From JBAXPV01 sp037132075 (GTDB taxonomy: Bacteria; Bacteroidota; Bacteroidia; Bacteroidales; CAIXZF01), in contig JBAXPV010000002.1 in the NCBI GenBank assembly GCA_037132075.1, positions 138,723 through 202,722 on the forward strand: a DNA stretch of 64,000 nt. The letters run 5' to 3'. A model generated the notes under the pieces. The model made no database searches, was not told the origin of the DNA, and saw only the letters and a list, made by a program, of their open reading frames with translations. The stretch's first letter is position 1. The number at the start of each line of letters is the position of its first letter. The position numbers and the translations under genes were made by a program. Shown here in pieces: positions 8,932-15,798 of the stretch.

Positions 8932-9900
8932 ATGTCTGTATTAATATATACCGATCACGCTGACGGAAAATTCAAGAAAGCCGCTTTTGAAGTAGTGGCT
9001 TATGGATCTGCATTGGCTCAAAACTCTGGCGACAATGCCATCGCTATGGTTATTGGAAAAGTCGACAACGCAGAATTACAAAAACTGGGTAATTATGGTG
9101 CTAATAAGGTAATCAGCATTACAGATGCAGGTGTCGATCACCTGTCGAATCAAATTTACGCATCTATTATCAGCCAGGTTGCTGAAAAAGAAGGTGCTAA
9201 AGTCGTGGTTTTCTCCCACAACAACTCGGGGAAAGCACTGGCACCCAGGCTGGCAATAAGATTAAAAGCAGGTATGGTATCCGCGGCCAGCGGGCTTCCT
9301 GTTTCTTTTGAACCTTTTGTTGTAAAAAAGTCAAGCTTCACTGGTAAAGCCTTTGCAAAAGTTCAGGTAAATACCTCAATTAAAGTACTTACACTGGCAC
9401 CTAATTCCTTTCCTTTTGTTGAGTCAGCCGGGACTACCACAATAGAATCCTTCATCCCCACATCTTCAGGTAAGCAAGCCAATACGCAAGTCGCTGATAT
9501 TCAAAAACAAAGCGGAAAAATATTACTTACTGATGCCGATATCGTTGTTTCAGGAGGACGTGGAATGAAAGGCCCTGAAAATTGGGCCCCCATTGAAGAA
9601 CTGGCTGAGCTTCTTGGTGCGGGCACTGCCTGTTCGAGACCTGTGGCCGACGAAGGCTGGCGTCCTCACCATGAGCACGTTGGACAAACCGGGAAAGTTG
9701 TTGCCCCGAATCTGTACATTGCATTGGGGATCTCCGGAGCTATCCAACACCTTGGTGGAATATCCTCTTCAAAATACATTATCGCAATCAACAAAGACCC
9801 TGAGGCCCCCATCTTCGAAGCTGCTGATTATGGGGTGATTGGAGATGTTCAGAAAATCCTTCCGGAACTTATCACAGAAGTAAGGAAAGCCAAACATTAA
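8932..9900 (+). CDS. etfA: electron transfer flavoprotein alpha subunit
   Basis: A 322-residue EtfA/FixB-family subunit. The C-terminal FAD domain shows SGGRGMKGPENW, ACSRPVADEGW, ALGISGAIQHLGG and the closing INKDPEAPIFEAADYGVIGD, all hallmark FAD contacts. It forms the heterodimer with the EtfB just upstream and is the last gene of the plus-strand acyl-CoA block. The likely onward acceptor is the Fe-S/membrane oxidoreductase encoded at 13513-15721 (inference from pathway logic). Confidence 0.95.
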   Translation: MSVLIYTDHADGKFKKAAFEVVAYGSALAQNSGDNAIAMVIGKVDNAELQKLGNYGANKVISITDAGVDHLSNQIYASIISQVAEKEGAKVVVFSHNNSGKALAPRLAIRLKAGMVSAASGLPVSFEPFVVKKSSFTGKAFAKVQVNTSIKVLTLAPNSFPFVESAGTTTIESFIPTSSGKQANTQVADIQKQSGKILLTDADIVVSGGRGMKGPENWAPIEELAELLGAGTACSRPVADEGWRPHHEHVGQTGKVVAPNLYIALGISGAIQHLGGISSSKYIIAINKDPEAPIFEAADYGVIGDVQKILPELITEVRKAKH

Positions 9901-9981
9901 CTGTGGAAGCATTGGTTTTACCTATCTATTGCATTGAATTGTTTCCTATATTCGGACTTCACTTCAACTCAATGAAATAAA

Positions 9982-9989
9982 TAACTTTG
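9982..9989 (+). promoter_or_regulatory. -7 box (TAACTTTG) upstream of the 234-aa hypothetical gene
   Basis: TAACTTTG matches TAnnTTTG. It overlaps the first in-frame TTG (9987-9989) of the following open frame. That makes the TTG a poor start codon and supports the next TTG at 10023 as the real start. Confidence 0.45.
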
Positions 9990-10022
9990 CTACGCTTATT
10001 ACATTCTCGGCATTTTCATTCT

Positions 10023-10727
10023 TTGGTAAAAAGAAAACCATTAGCTTTCGCTATTCTTGGTCTGTGCTTGTCTACCTCTATTTTTGCCCAGCAGGAGAAT
10101 ATGCCAGTTAACAACCAATTGTCCATTAACCTCACTCGTCTTGCAATTTATCAGTCAGCCGAAATATTGTTGTGTATAAAAACAAACCCTAATCATTCCC
10201 TGCGTGCAGAAGCCACTTATAAACCTGCTTATGGGAACCATTTCGTACAACAAACCAATATTTTGTTTTTCGGCATCTCAAATTTCAGGCAAGTCAGTAA
10301 TATTTACAGTATCGCTCTGGGTATCGAAGAATATGATTTCCAGAAAAAGAGAAAAAACTATTTTTCTGTGGATGCTTTTTATGAACATCAGTATTATAAC
10401 AAGGTAATTTGGGACAACGGATCAGGAATGAGCATGGATCATGTAAATAAGTTACAATCGGAAACACACGACGTGTATGGATTTCGTTTTTTAAGTGGCC
10501 GGAAATTCATGCTACCTAGTGCTGAATCCTGTCAAAAACTCCTGCTGGATTTTTATACAGGCGTTAGTGTTGGCATCGGGTTCTCACAAACCAAATTATA
10601 TGGCATCCAAAATTCCAATGACCCCTGGAAAAATTACGATCCACCTCTGACAACCCATGATAAAATTTTTTCTTTTGGGCTACATCTGGGCGTGAGAATC
10701 GGATTGGGTTGGAGTGAGAAAAATTGA
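10023..10727 (+). CDS. hypothetical exported protein (probable outer-membrane beta-barrel)
   Basis: A 234-residue protein of unknown function starting at TTG 10023, just before the signal peptide KPLAFAILGLCLSTSIFAQQ. The earlier TTG at 9987 lies inside a promoter box. The mature part alternates short amphipathic, aromatic-rich stretches (YFSVDAFYEHQYY, FSFGLHLGVRIGLGW) and ends in an aromatic-containing strand, as outer-membrane barrels often do. It belongs to no family I recognise. It stands alone after etfA and runs into an inverted repeat at its stop codon. An ATG start is absent, which lowers confidence in the exact 5' end. Confidence 0.6.
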   Translation: MVKRKPLAFAILGLCLSTSIFAQQENMPVNNQLSINLTRLAIYQSAEILLCIKTNPNHSLRAEATYKPAYGNHFVQQTNILFFGISNFRQVSNIYSIALGIEEYDFQKKRKNYFSVDAFYEHQYYNKVIWDNGSGMSMDHVNKLQSETHDVYGFRFLSGRKFMLPSAESCQKLLLDFYTGVSVGIGFSQTKLYGIQNSNDPWKNYDPPLTTHDKIFSFGLHLGVRIGLGWSEKN

Positions 10728-10765
10728 CGGTGACTCGGTTTAATGGTGTCCGAGGACACCGTCAA
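10724..10765 (+). repeat. inverted repeat with two alternative hairpins at the end of the 234-aa gene
   Basis: TTGACGGTG (10724-10732) pairs with CACCGTCAA (10757-10765), continued by CTCGG/CCGAG inside. A competing inner palindrome, GGTGTCC-GA-GGACACC (10745-10760), uses some of the same bases. No T-run follows, so it is not a standard intrinsic terminator. It overlaps the stop codon at 10725-10727. Confidence 0.55.
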
Positions 10766-10919
10766 GGGCATAAGGTTGGTACTATTTCTTTCAAAGCGTA
10801 CCTCAAAATGGAGTCTACAATATTTTTACTCATGAGAACATTGAAGAAGAGAACATTGAATTGTAAAGAATGAAATATAAAGTGTTTTCGGAAACCACAC
10901 AAGCAGAAGCACCGAATGC

Positions 10920-11828
10920 TCAGGAATTTCGGACTAACAGCTCCAATTCAATGGGAACCATTAGTGTTGCTAACCCTTCATTATTAATACTTAATGGGAA
11001 TTTTTTAAAAACTCCCTTGTAATACCAATAGAAATTTCTGGAAATAGGTCCAGGTTCGTGCTGATAAATATTGTCAACCATTTCAGCAATATCTCCCACC
11101 GTATTTATAAAATCAATATCATTAAGCGGTTGAACAAATGCAAGACTTCTTGCAGGAATGTTTACAATCGAGCCGAATTTACCTATAGTATTTCCAGCAT
11201 TATTTGCCAAATCCAATAAATAACTAACTGAATAATATCCGCTTAAAAAAGTAAATATTTCGCAGCCAGGTTCCATTTCCAAACCTATTACCCTGACTTC
11301 TAGTTTATTTACATTCTGAACGGCTTTTGCAAGAACATCGTCAACAGACAATCCCCAATGCTCAAACTCAGATTTTTGAACAGACCTGAACTGGCTTGGA
11401 AAATCAAAAGTTAATATAGTCTTTGTATCCTCAAAATCAACCCTATAGATCAAATTGGCCAGATCCAGGGCTTGATCAAGCTGATTGCAAGGATAAACCT
11501 TTAAACAGAGGAAGTCCTTAATTTTATTAAAATCGCTAATATCAACTTCATCAGAAGATTCATCGAAGAATTTACCAAAATGGTTTTCAACAAGACTTCT
11601 CCAGTTTTTATTATCCTCAATACTAACCGCACGGATCAAATTGTCAAGTCCGATTTTAATTTTCCTCCTGAAAGCGTCTTCCAGGCACACTTCACCTGAT
11701 TCCAGGCTTGTTATTTGGCCTTTGTCAGACAAATAATCCTCACACAATTCCAGGATCTCTAAATATTCGTCTTGAGAAATTAATTGTTTAAATCTTGCAG
11801 GTACAGATTCATACTTTACTGGTTGCAT
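10920..11828 (-). CDS. hypothetical protein, 302 aa
   Basis: A soluble-looking, acidic protein with no signal peptide, transmembrane helix or motif I can assign. It has mixed alpha/beta character, with a conserved-looking C-terminal half (LDLANNAGNTIGKFG, then NIPARSLAFVQPLNDID). Its ATG is at 11826-11828, about 70 bp downstream of one copy of the shared upstream element (11897-11947) and next to repeat tract A. It is the first of three single minus-strand genes separated by GGTACAYC-type tracts. Function unknown. Confidence 0.6.
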   Translation of the reverse strand: MQPVKYESVPARFKQLISQDEYLEILELCEDYLSDKGQITSLESGEVCLEDAFRRKIKIGLDNLIRAVSIEDNKNWRSLVENHFGKFFDESSDEVDISDFNKIKDFLCLKVYPCNQLDQALDLANLIYRVDFEDTKTILTFDFPSQFRSVQKSEFEHWGLSVDDVLAKAVQNVNKLEVRVIGLEMEPGCEIFTFLSGYYSVSYLLDLANNAGNTIGKFGSIVNIPARSLAFVQPLNDIDFINTVGDIAEMVDNIYQHEPGPISRNFYWYYKGVFKKFPLSINNEGLATLMVPIELELLVRNS

Positions 11829-11896
11829 AATAAAATAGTTTTATTGTTTATAATAAAGCGTTCCTTCTGTCGAATTTTCCGACTGGATCTCATTAG

Positions 11897-11947
11897 TATA
11901 TACGGAAAACAGGGTATGCTGTGGAAAGAATTTCCCAAGTATTTTTG
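11897..11947 (-). promoter_or_regulatory. shared upstream element, copy A
   Basis: On the minus strand this reads AATTCTTTCCAC, then CTGTTTTCCGTATATA and TAATGAGA, and ends about 70 bp before the ATG of the 302-aa gene. The same arrangement occurs at 49661-49705, and in weaker form at 12551-12593 and 43439-43490. It may be a non-standard promoter (CGTATA as a -10-like box), a leader, or a repeat relic. Confidence 0.5.
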
Positions 11948-11970
11948 AAATTTCTTCGAAATATATTTTT

Positions 11971-12070
11971 GGGGTGTAGTGGTGTACCGATATACCGGTG
12001 TACTGGTGTACCGATTTACCGGTGTACCGGTGTACCGGTGTACCAATGTACAGGTGTCCGGTATATCAGT
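11971..12070 (+). repeat. 8-bp tandem repeat tract A (GRTGTACC)
   Basis: About a dozen degenerate 8-bp units of GGTGTACC/GATATACC type stand in register, for example three successive perfect GGTGTACC units near 12020-12045. The tract lies between the 302-aa gene and the four-helix-bundle gene. The 304-bp gene-free stretch 11829-12132 holds this tract, shared element copy A and a G-rich segment (12100-12132), and no gene. Confidence 0.85.
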
Positions 12071-12132
12071 TACCGGGGGCCGGTGTTGCGGTGGAGGTGA
12101 TTAATGATGGAATGCGGGCCTGGGGGTGGGAA

Positions 12133-12510
12133 TTATTGTTGTTCAGGTTTTGGTGGATTCTGGTTTCGCAGGGATGAAGTTATGATTTTTGCCAGGACAA
12201 GAATTATTGAACGTATTTCCTTGTTAAGATTTTGACAATCAGGGATATTGGATACTTCCACACTCAGGTTTAGCCAATATTCAGTTTCCTCAGCTTCTTT
12301 TAAAGCAATCTTCATTTTGTGGATAAAGTCTTTACGGCTTTCAGCATTCTGGGCTTCATGGACCAGCGCACCTATTGCTGTGCCAGATCGCAAAAGCTGA
12401 TTCGCAATGACTTGTTGTTTCACTTTATTCAGTTTCTCACAATATTTAATTATATCCACCGAAAATCTAAAACTCAAATCTGTAATCCGAACCTGACCAT
12501 TTCCGTTCAT
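12133..12510 (-). CDS. four helix bundle protein (23S rRNA intervening-sequence / S23 family)
   Basis: A 125-residue member of the family first noted as the ORF in 23S rRNA intervening sequences and related in fold to Avd-type accessory proteins. Diagnostic parts are LSFRFSVDIIKYC (helix 1), QLLRSGTAIGALVHEAQNAES (helix 2 with the RSGTAIG motif), FIHKMKIALKEAEETEYWL (helix 3) and a final amphipathic helix. The biochemical role of stand-alone copies is unknown; a nucleic-acid-binding pentamer is the usual structural model. No rRNA gene or reverse transcriptase is nearby. It is bounded by repeat tracts A and B and carries a shared element copy upstream. Confidence 0.88.
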   Translation of the reverse strand: MNGNGQVRITDLSFRFSVDIIKYCEKLNKVKQQVIANQLLRSGTAIGALVHEAQNAESRKDFIHKMKIALKEAEETEYWLNLSVEVSNIPDCQNLNKEIRSIILVLAKIITSSLRNQNPPKPEQQ

Positions 12511-12550
12511 AACAATTGTTTTTTGTTGAGGTTACCTATCCCTTTAGATG

Positions 12551-12593
12551 AAAAAATCACCTCCAACTGGAAACAAAATCGAAAATATTTTTT
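12551..12593 (-). promoter_or_regulatory. shared upstream element, copy B
   Basis: On the minus strand the core is AAATATTTTCGATTTTG followed by GTTTCCAGTTGGAGG and a T-run, ending about 40 bp before the ATG of the four-helix-bundle gene. The first half closely matches the copies at 49661 and 43490; the CGTATA half is degenerate here. Confidence 0.45.
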
Positions 12594-12682
12594 AACCTAA
12601 TTACACTTCCTTCATTACCAACAACTTACAAAGCCACCCAACAAACCTTATAACAACCCAACAGACACAATTATAAACAACC

Positions 12683-12815
12683 ACACCGCTACATCGTTAC
12701 ACCAATACATTGATACACCGATACATCGATACACCGTTACATTGGTACACCGGTACATCGGTACACCGGTACATCGGTACACTGGTACATCGGTACACCG
12801 GTACATCGGGACACT
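12683..12815 (+). repeat. 8-bp tandem repeat tract B (GGTACAYC)
   Basis: This is the longest and cleanest tract. From about 12740 it alternates GGTACACC and GGTACATC for at least eight successive units, with degenerate units (GATACACC, GTTACATT) to the left. The 434-bp gene-free stretch 12511-12944 contains shared element copy B, this tract and about 130 bp with no recognisable signal. Open frames through the tract are by-products of the repeat (8 bp x 3 = 24 bp) and are not genes. Confidence 0.9.
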
Positions 12816-12944
12816 GATTAATATTAAGGGTTGAAAGAAGCATTAACATCACCATAGCAAATGCCTTTGATATTTTGGCTAAAATTACTGGTGTTGACGG
12901 TGATACTGGTTTGTGCAAATACCCAATATTGCGGCTTTTGTTTT

Positions 12945-13427
12945 TTAAGGTATTGTTTCCAACCCAGCAAATTTAAATTCTCTACCTTCTTTTTTGAAAG
13001 AAATTCCTAATTGAGCACCTTCATGTCCTTGCGCATATTCGTTTTCTTTCCAGATTGTAATCAAAACTAAATAATCGGCATATTGCTGATTATAAACTGA
13101 TTCCTTCAAAATATGTCTTTCCTTTGAAACAGAAGCTCGTTTCCAAAAGTCAGATGAGTTGATTTTATCTAAATAAAAACTAAAAAAAACATCCCTGTCT
13201 ATTATTACCGAATCCTGACGAGAGTTTTTAAATTCCTCACAAATTAAACAATAGACATTTGTTGACGAAATATTCCTAAAGTCTTTCATATTCGGATGTT
13301 TAAAAACCTGGAAGACCTTTTCAGTAGCCATAACAATTTTCAAACTGTCAATTGAGCTAACAGACTGCCCCTGGGCAATAAAAGCCCAATTCAATACGAA
13401 AATCATGATCAGTAATCTGTTTTTCAT
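12945..13427 (-). CDS. hypothetical secreted protein, 160 aa
   Basis: It starts with a clear signal peptide (LLIMIFVLNWAFIAQGQS), so it is exported. The mature ~140 residues contain two Cys in the motif CLICEEF and a YADYLVLITIWKENEYAQG stretch, but match no family I know. It is bounded by repeat tract C 14 bp upstream of its ATG and by tract B downstream. That makes it another single-gene unit of the accessory islet. Function unknown. Confidence 0.6.
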   Translation of the reverse strand: MKNRLLIMIFVLNWAFIAQGQSVSSIDSLKIVMATEKVFQVFKHPNMKDFRNISSTNVYCLICEEFKNSRQDSVIIDRDVFFSFYLDKINSSDFWKRASVSKERHILKESVYNQQYADYLVLITIWKENEYAQGHEGAQLGISFKKEGREFKFAGLETIP

Positions 13428-13440
13428 GATTCTTCAAACA

Positions 13441-13510
13441 ACATCGGTACATCAGTAAACCGGTACATCGGTACACTGTTACACCGGTACACCGGTAAAT
13501 CGCTACACCA
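13441..13510 (+). repeat. 8-bp tandem repeat tract C (GGTACAYC)
   Basis: About nine degenerate units (ACATCGGTACATC, GGTACACT, GTTACACC, GGTACACC) lie between the 160-aa secreted protein gene and the end of the Fe-S oxidoreductase gene at 13513. The tract fills nearly the whole 85-bp gap. Confidence 0.85.
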
Positions 13511-13512
13511 GC

Positions 13513-14295
13513 CTATATCCCCAACGTCCCCGCCACCAGTTCCGCAATATCCAGATTCTTCACCGATTCTTCCTTCTGCTTGTACTTAATCCCATCGGTA
13601 AGCATTGTCATACAGAAAGGACAGGCAGTGGCAATAATATCAGCACCTGTTTCCAGTGCTTCCTCTGTCCTTTCCATAAAAACCTCTTTATCACCGGCTT
13701 CAGCTTCTTTAAACATTTGGGCACCCCCTGCGCCACAACAGAAGGCAAAACTCTTGTTGCGGGGCATCTCAACTTTTACCGAAGGAATCGCTTCAAGAAT
13801 TGCACGCGGGGCATCGTATTCTCCATTCCCTCTACCCAAATAACAGGGATCGTGAAAGGTAATCCGTGAATCTTTAAAGATCCCCTGGTCAACTTTCAAA
13901 GAGCCATCTTTGACCTTGTCTTCAAGAAACTGGGTATGATGGATTACCTCATATTGCCCACCCAACTCCGGATATTCGTTTTTAAAAGTATTAAAACAGT
14001 GAGGACAAATACAGATAATCTTTTTCACCTCATACATTTTTAATGTCTCCATTACCTGAATGGCCTGCATTTGAAACAGCATTTCGTTTCCAGCTCTGCG
14101 GGCGGGGTCACCCGTACATGTCTCTTCAGATCCGAGGCACGCATAGTCTATCCCAAGATGATTCAATATCTTTGCAAAAGCCTGAGTGACTTTCTTATAT
14201 CTGTCATCAAAAGCTCCGGCACATCCAACCCAAAACAAATACTCAGGCTTTTTTCCCTGGGCAAACAATTCCGACATTATAGGTACGGCTATCAT
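13513..14295 (-). CDS. Fe-S oxidoreductase with two CCG (HdrB-like) domains
   Basis: A 260-residue cysteine-rich protein of the HdrB/GlpC/LutA type. CCG domain 1 runs from WVGCAGAFDD through LGSEETCTGDPARR to CPHCFNTFKNEY. Domain 2 runs from HDPCYLGRGN through FAFCCGAGGAQ to ACPFCMTML. Such domains bind noncubane [4Fe-4S] clusters and often face a quinone or disulfide acceptor. It is encoded 73 bp after the membrane Fe-S subunit (14369-15721), probably as one transcription unit. Together they have the parts of the single-chain ETF:menaquinone oxidoreductase of fatty-acid oxidisers. Its position near etfBA and icmF supports an acyl-CoA electron-transfer role (inference). Confidence 0.82.
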   Translation of the reverse strand: MIAVPIMSELFAQGKKPEYLFWVGCAGAFDDRYKKVTQAFAKILNHLGIDYACLGSEETCTGDPARRAGNEMLFQMQAIQVMETLKMYEVKKIICICPHCFNTFKNEYPELGGQYEVIHHTQFLEDKVKDGSLKVDQGIFKDSRITFHDPCYLGRGNGEYDAPRAILEAIPSVKVEMPRNKSFAFCCGAGGAQMFKEAEAGDKEVFMERTEEALETGADIIATACPFCMTMLTDGIKYKQKEESVKNLDIAELVAGTLGI

Positions 14296-14334
14296 AAAGT
14301 TCTAAATAATTTCTAAATAAGTAATTTTCAAATC

Positions 14335-14362
14335 ATTCCGCAATCCGCATTCCGCAATCCGC
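14335..14362. repeat. 7-bp tandem repeat (AWTCCGC x4)
   Basis: ATTCCGCAATCCGC occurs twice back to back, that is four 7-bp units. It lies in the 73-bp gap between the two Fe-S oxidoreductase genes, just after the stop codon of the membrane subunit. Confidence 0.8.
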
Positions 14363-14368
14363 AATAAA

Positions 14369-15721
14369 TCATTCTGCCCATTTCATCCGATCTTCATGCG
14401 AGAACTGCCAAGGAGCACCATTGTTTTCAATATTTGCAAACATCATGTTGAGTCCTGAAGGAGCCTTGGCCTCCTCCATGACAAGGAAACGACGCATGTC
14501 CACAATTAGACTTGGATGGTTGATATTGATCGGGCATTCCTGGGCACAGGCATTACAAGTGGTACAAGCCCAGAGCTCTTCTTCGGAAACATAATCCTTT
14601 ATCAAGGAACGCATGTCATCAAATTCAAGTCCGTTGATAATTTTAGCAGATCCTATTTCTTTCATTCTCGCTCTCAGATCCATCATGATTTTACGAGGGG
14701 ATAGTTTTTTCCCTGTGGTATTTGCCGGGCAAACAGAAGTGCAACGTCCACATTCTGTACAGGCCAGTGAATCAAAATAATTTTTCCAATTCACATCTGT
14801 GGCATCTTTAACCCCGAAACGCATCATTGGGGCAACTTCTGCCGGAGCTGGCTCCAGACCTAACATAATTTTAACTTCGGTAGTAACATTATCCATGTTT
14901 GGTAACTTTCCCAAAGGATCCAGACGACTTAAAAAAACGTTTGGAACTGACATAAACACATGAAAATGTTTAGAATAAGGCAATATATTAGCGAATAAAA
15001 AGATCAGGAGGATGTGGAGCCACCAGAACAGTTCATGCCAGAAGAGTTGGAGCGACTGGGCGACTGGGGGACTGGGCGACAGGTTCATTAAATTCACAGA
15101 AGTAGCTGAGATCGTTGCTGCCTGAGATAATGTTTGAGAAGGAAAAAAGTTATTTACGATGAACGAACTGACTGGAAATACTCCTTCATAACCGGCAGGA
15201 TTCATGGATACATAGAAAACATTCATTCCCAGCAATGAGACCATGAGCATTAAAATGATGCTTAAGGCCAGCAAAGCATCTTTTTTTGAATTCTTTGTCA
15301 TTTCAGTCCCGTAGAATCTTTTTACGTGCATGAAAAGCCGCCGGAACAGAAACGCAAACAAGGCCAGAATTACAATCAATGCAAAAAGATCTCCAGAAAA
15401 AGTGATAAAATCATACAACCATCCCAAAACTCCTAACGCTCGTTCGCTGCCAAAAAGACCATCAATTACCATTTCAACACTGCCAACTGTGATCACCAGG
15501 AAGCCCCAGAAAACCAGCGCATGCGCTAAGCCAATGACAGGACGACGAAATATCTTTGTTTGAAAGATGGCCACGAACATCATGACCAAAAAGCGTTTAC
15601 CCAATTCTCTAATTGGAAAGGGCTTGGTTAGTTTAAAGAAAAAGATAAACCTGCGAACAGTATAAGTAAAAGCACCGATTGTCAGCAGAAGTACAAATAA
15701 GAATATGAATTGCTTTATCAT
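14369..15721 (-). CDS. membrane-bound Fe-S oxidoreductase (NarI-like heme b domain plus two [4Fe-4S] motifs)
   Basis: A 450-residue protein. Its N-terminal ~290 residues have about six hydrophobic helices with His residues at helix ends (HALVFWGF, FWHELFWWLHI), like the NarI/respiratory cytochrome b family. A cytoplasmic segment follows with two ferredoxin-type motifs, CTECGRCTSVCP and CTTCNACAQECP. It pairs with the CCG protein encoded downstream. The inferred role is to carry electrons between ETF and menaquinone during acyl-CoA oxidation or reduction. A 32-bp run of four 8-bp units inside the gene (15052-15083) encodes part of a loop between helices (LSPSPPVAQSLQ). Confidence 0.82.
   Translation of the reverse strand: MIKQFIFLFVLLLTIGAFTYTVRRFIFFFKLTKPFPIRELGKRFLVMMFVAIFQTKIFRRPVIGLAHALVFWGFLVITVGSVEMVIDGLFGSERALGVLGWLYDFITFSGDLFALIVILALFAFLFRRLFMHVKRFYGTEMTKNSKKDALLALSIILMLMVSLLGMNVFYVSMNPAGYEGVFPVSSFIVNNFFPSQTLSQAATISATSVNLMNLSPSPPVAQSLQLFWHELFWWLHILLIFLFANILPYSKHFHVFMSVPNVFLSRLDPLGKLPNMDNVTTEVKIMLGLEPAPAEVAPMMRFGVKDATDVNWKNYFDSLACTECGRCTSVCPANTTGKKLSPRKIMMDLRARMKEIGSAKIINGLEFDDMRSLIKDYVSEEELWACTTCNACAQECPININHPSLIVDMRRFLVMEEAKAPSGLNMMFANIENNGAPWQFSHEDRMKWAE
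15052..15083. repeat. four 8-bp units (GCGACTGG type) inside the Fe-S oxidoreductase gene
   Basis: GCGACTGG, GCGACTGG, GGGACTGG and GCGACAGG stand exactly in tandem within the coding sequence. The 8-bp period matches the intergenic GGTACAYC tracts although the unit differs. In protein terms it gives a Ser/Pro/Gln loop between two hydrophobic helices. Confidence 0.8.
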
Positions 15722-15741
15722 AAAAGGCAGGGTTAGTTGGA

Positions 15742-15749
15742 CAAATCTA
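15742..15749 (-). promoter_or_regulatory. minus-strand -7 box (TAGATTTG) for the Fe-S oxidoreductase pair
   Basis: The minus strand reads TAGATTTG (TAnnTTTG), about 20 bp before the ATG at 15721. It lies back to back with the icmF promoter box in a 77-bp divergent region. Confidence 0.45.
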
Positions 15750-15769
15750 CAAAAGAATTTTAATTATTG

Positions 15770-15777
15770 TATTTTTG
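15770..15777 (+). promoter_or_regulatory. -7 box (TATTTTTG) upstream of icmF
   Basis: TATTTTTG fits TAnnTTTG and ends 21 bp before the icmF ATG at 15799. A partial -33 match could overlap the divergent minus-strand promoter. Confidence 0.45.
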
Positions 15778-15798
15778 TAAAAACTCAAAATATTGCGC

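Noticed and set aside
12133..12510. Avd-like protein of a diversity-generating retroelement
   Set aside because: The fold family is related, but no reverse transcriptase, template or variable repeat was seen in the window.
12683..12815. Possible CRISPR array
   Set aside because: The repeat unit is 8 bp with no spacers, units are degenerate, and no cas gene is present.
12697..12918. Open frame through repeat tract B (and a similar one at 11816-12046)
   Set aside because: An 8-bp repeat read in threes gives an 8-residue peptide repeat by necessity. There is no credible start context, and neighbouring evidence points to non-coding DNA.
14335..14362. Attachment site at the 7-bp repeat AWTCCGC
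   Set aside because: It is a simple tandem repeat with no partner copy elsewhere in the window.
15793..15798. TTG start for icmF
   Set aside because: The ATG two codons later is stronger and matches the family N-terminus.
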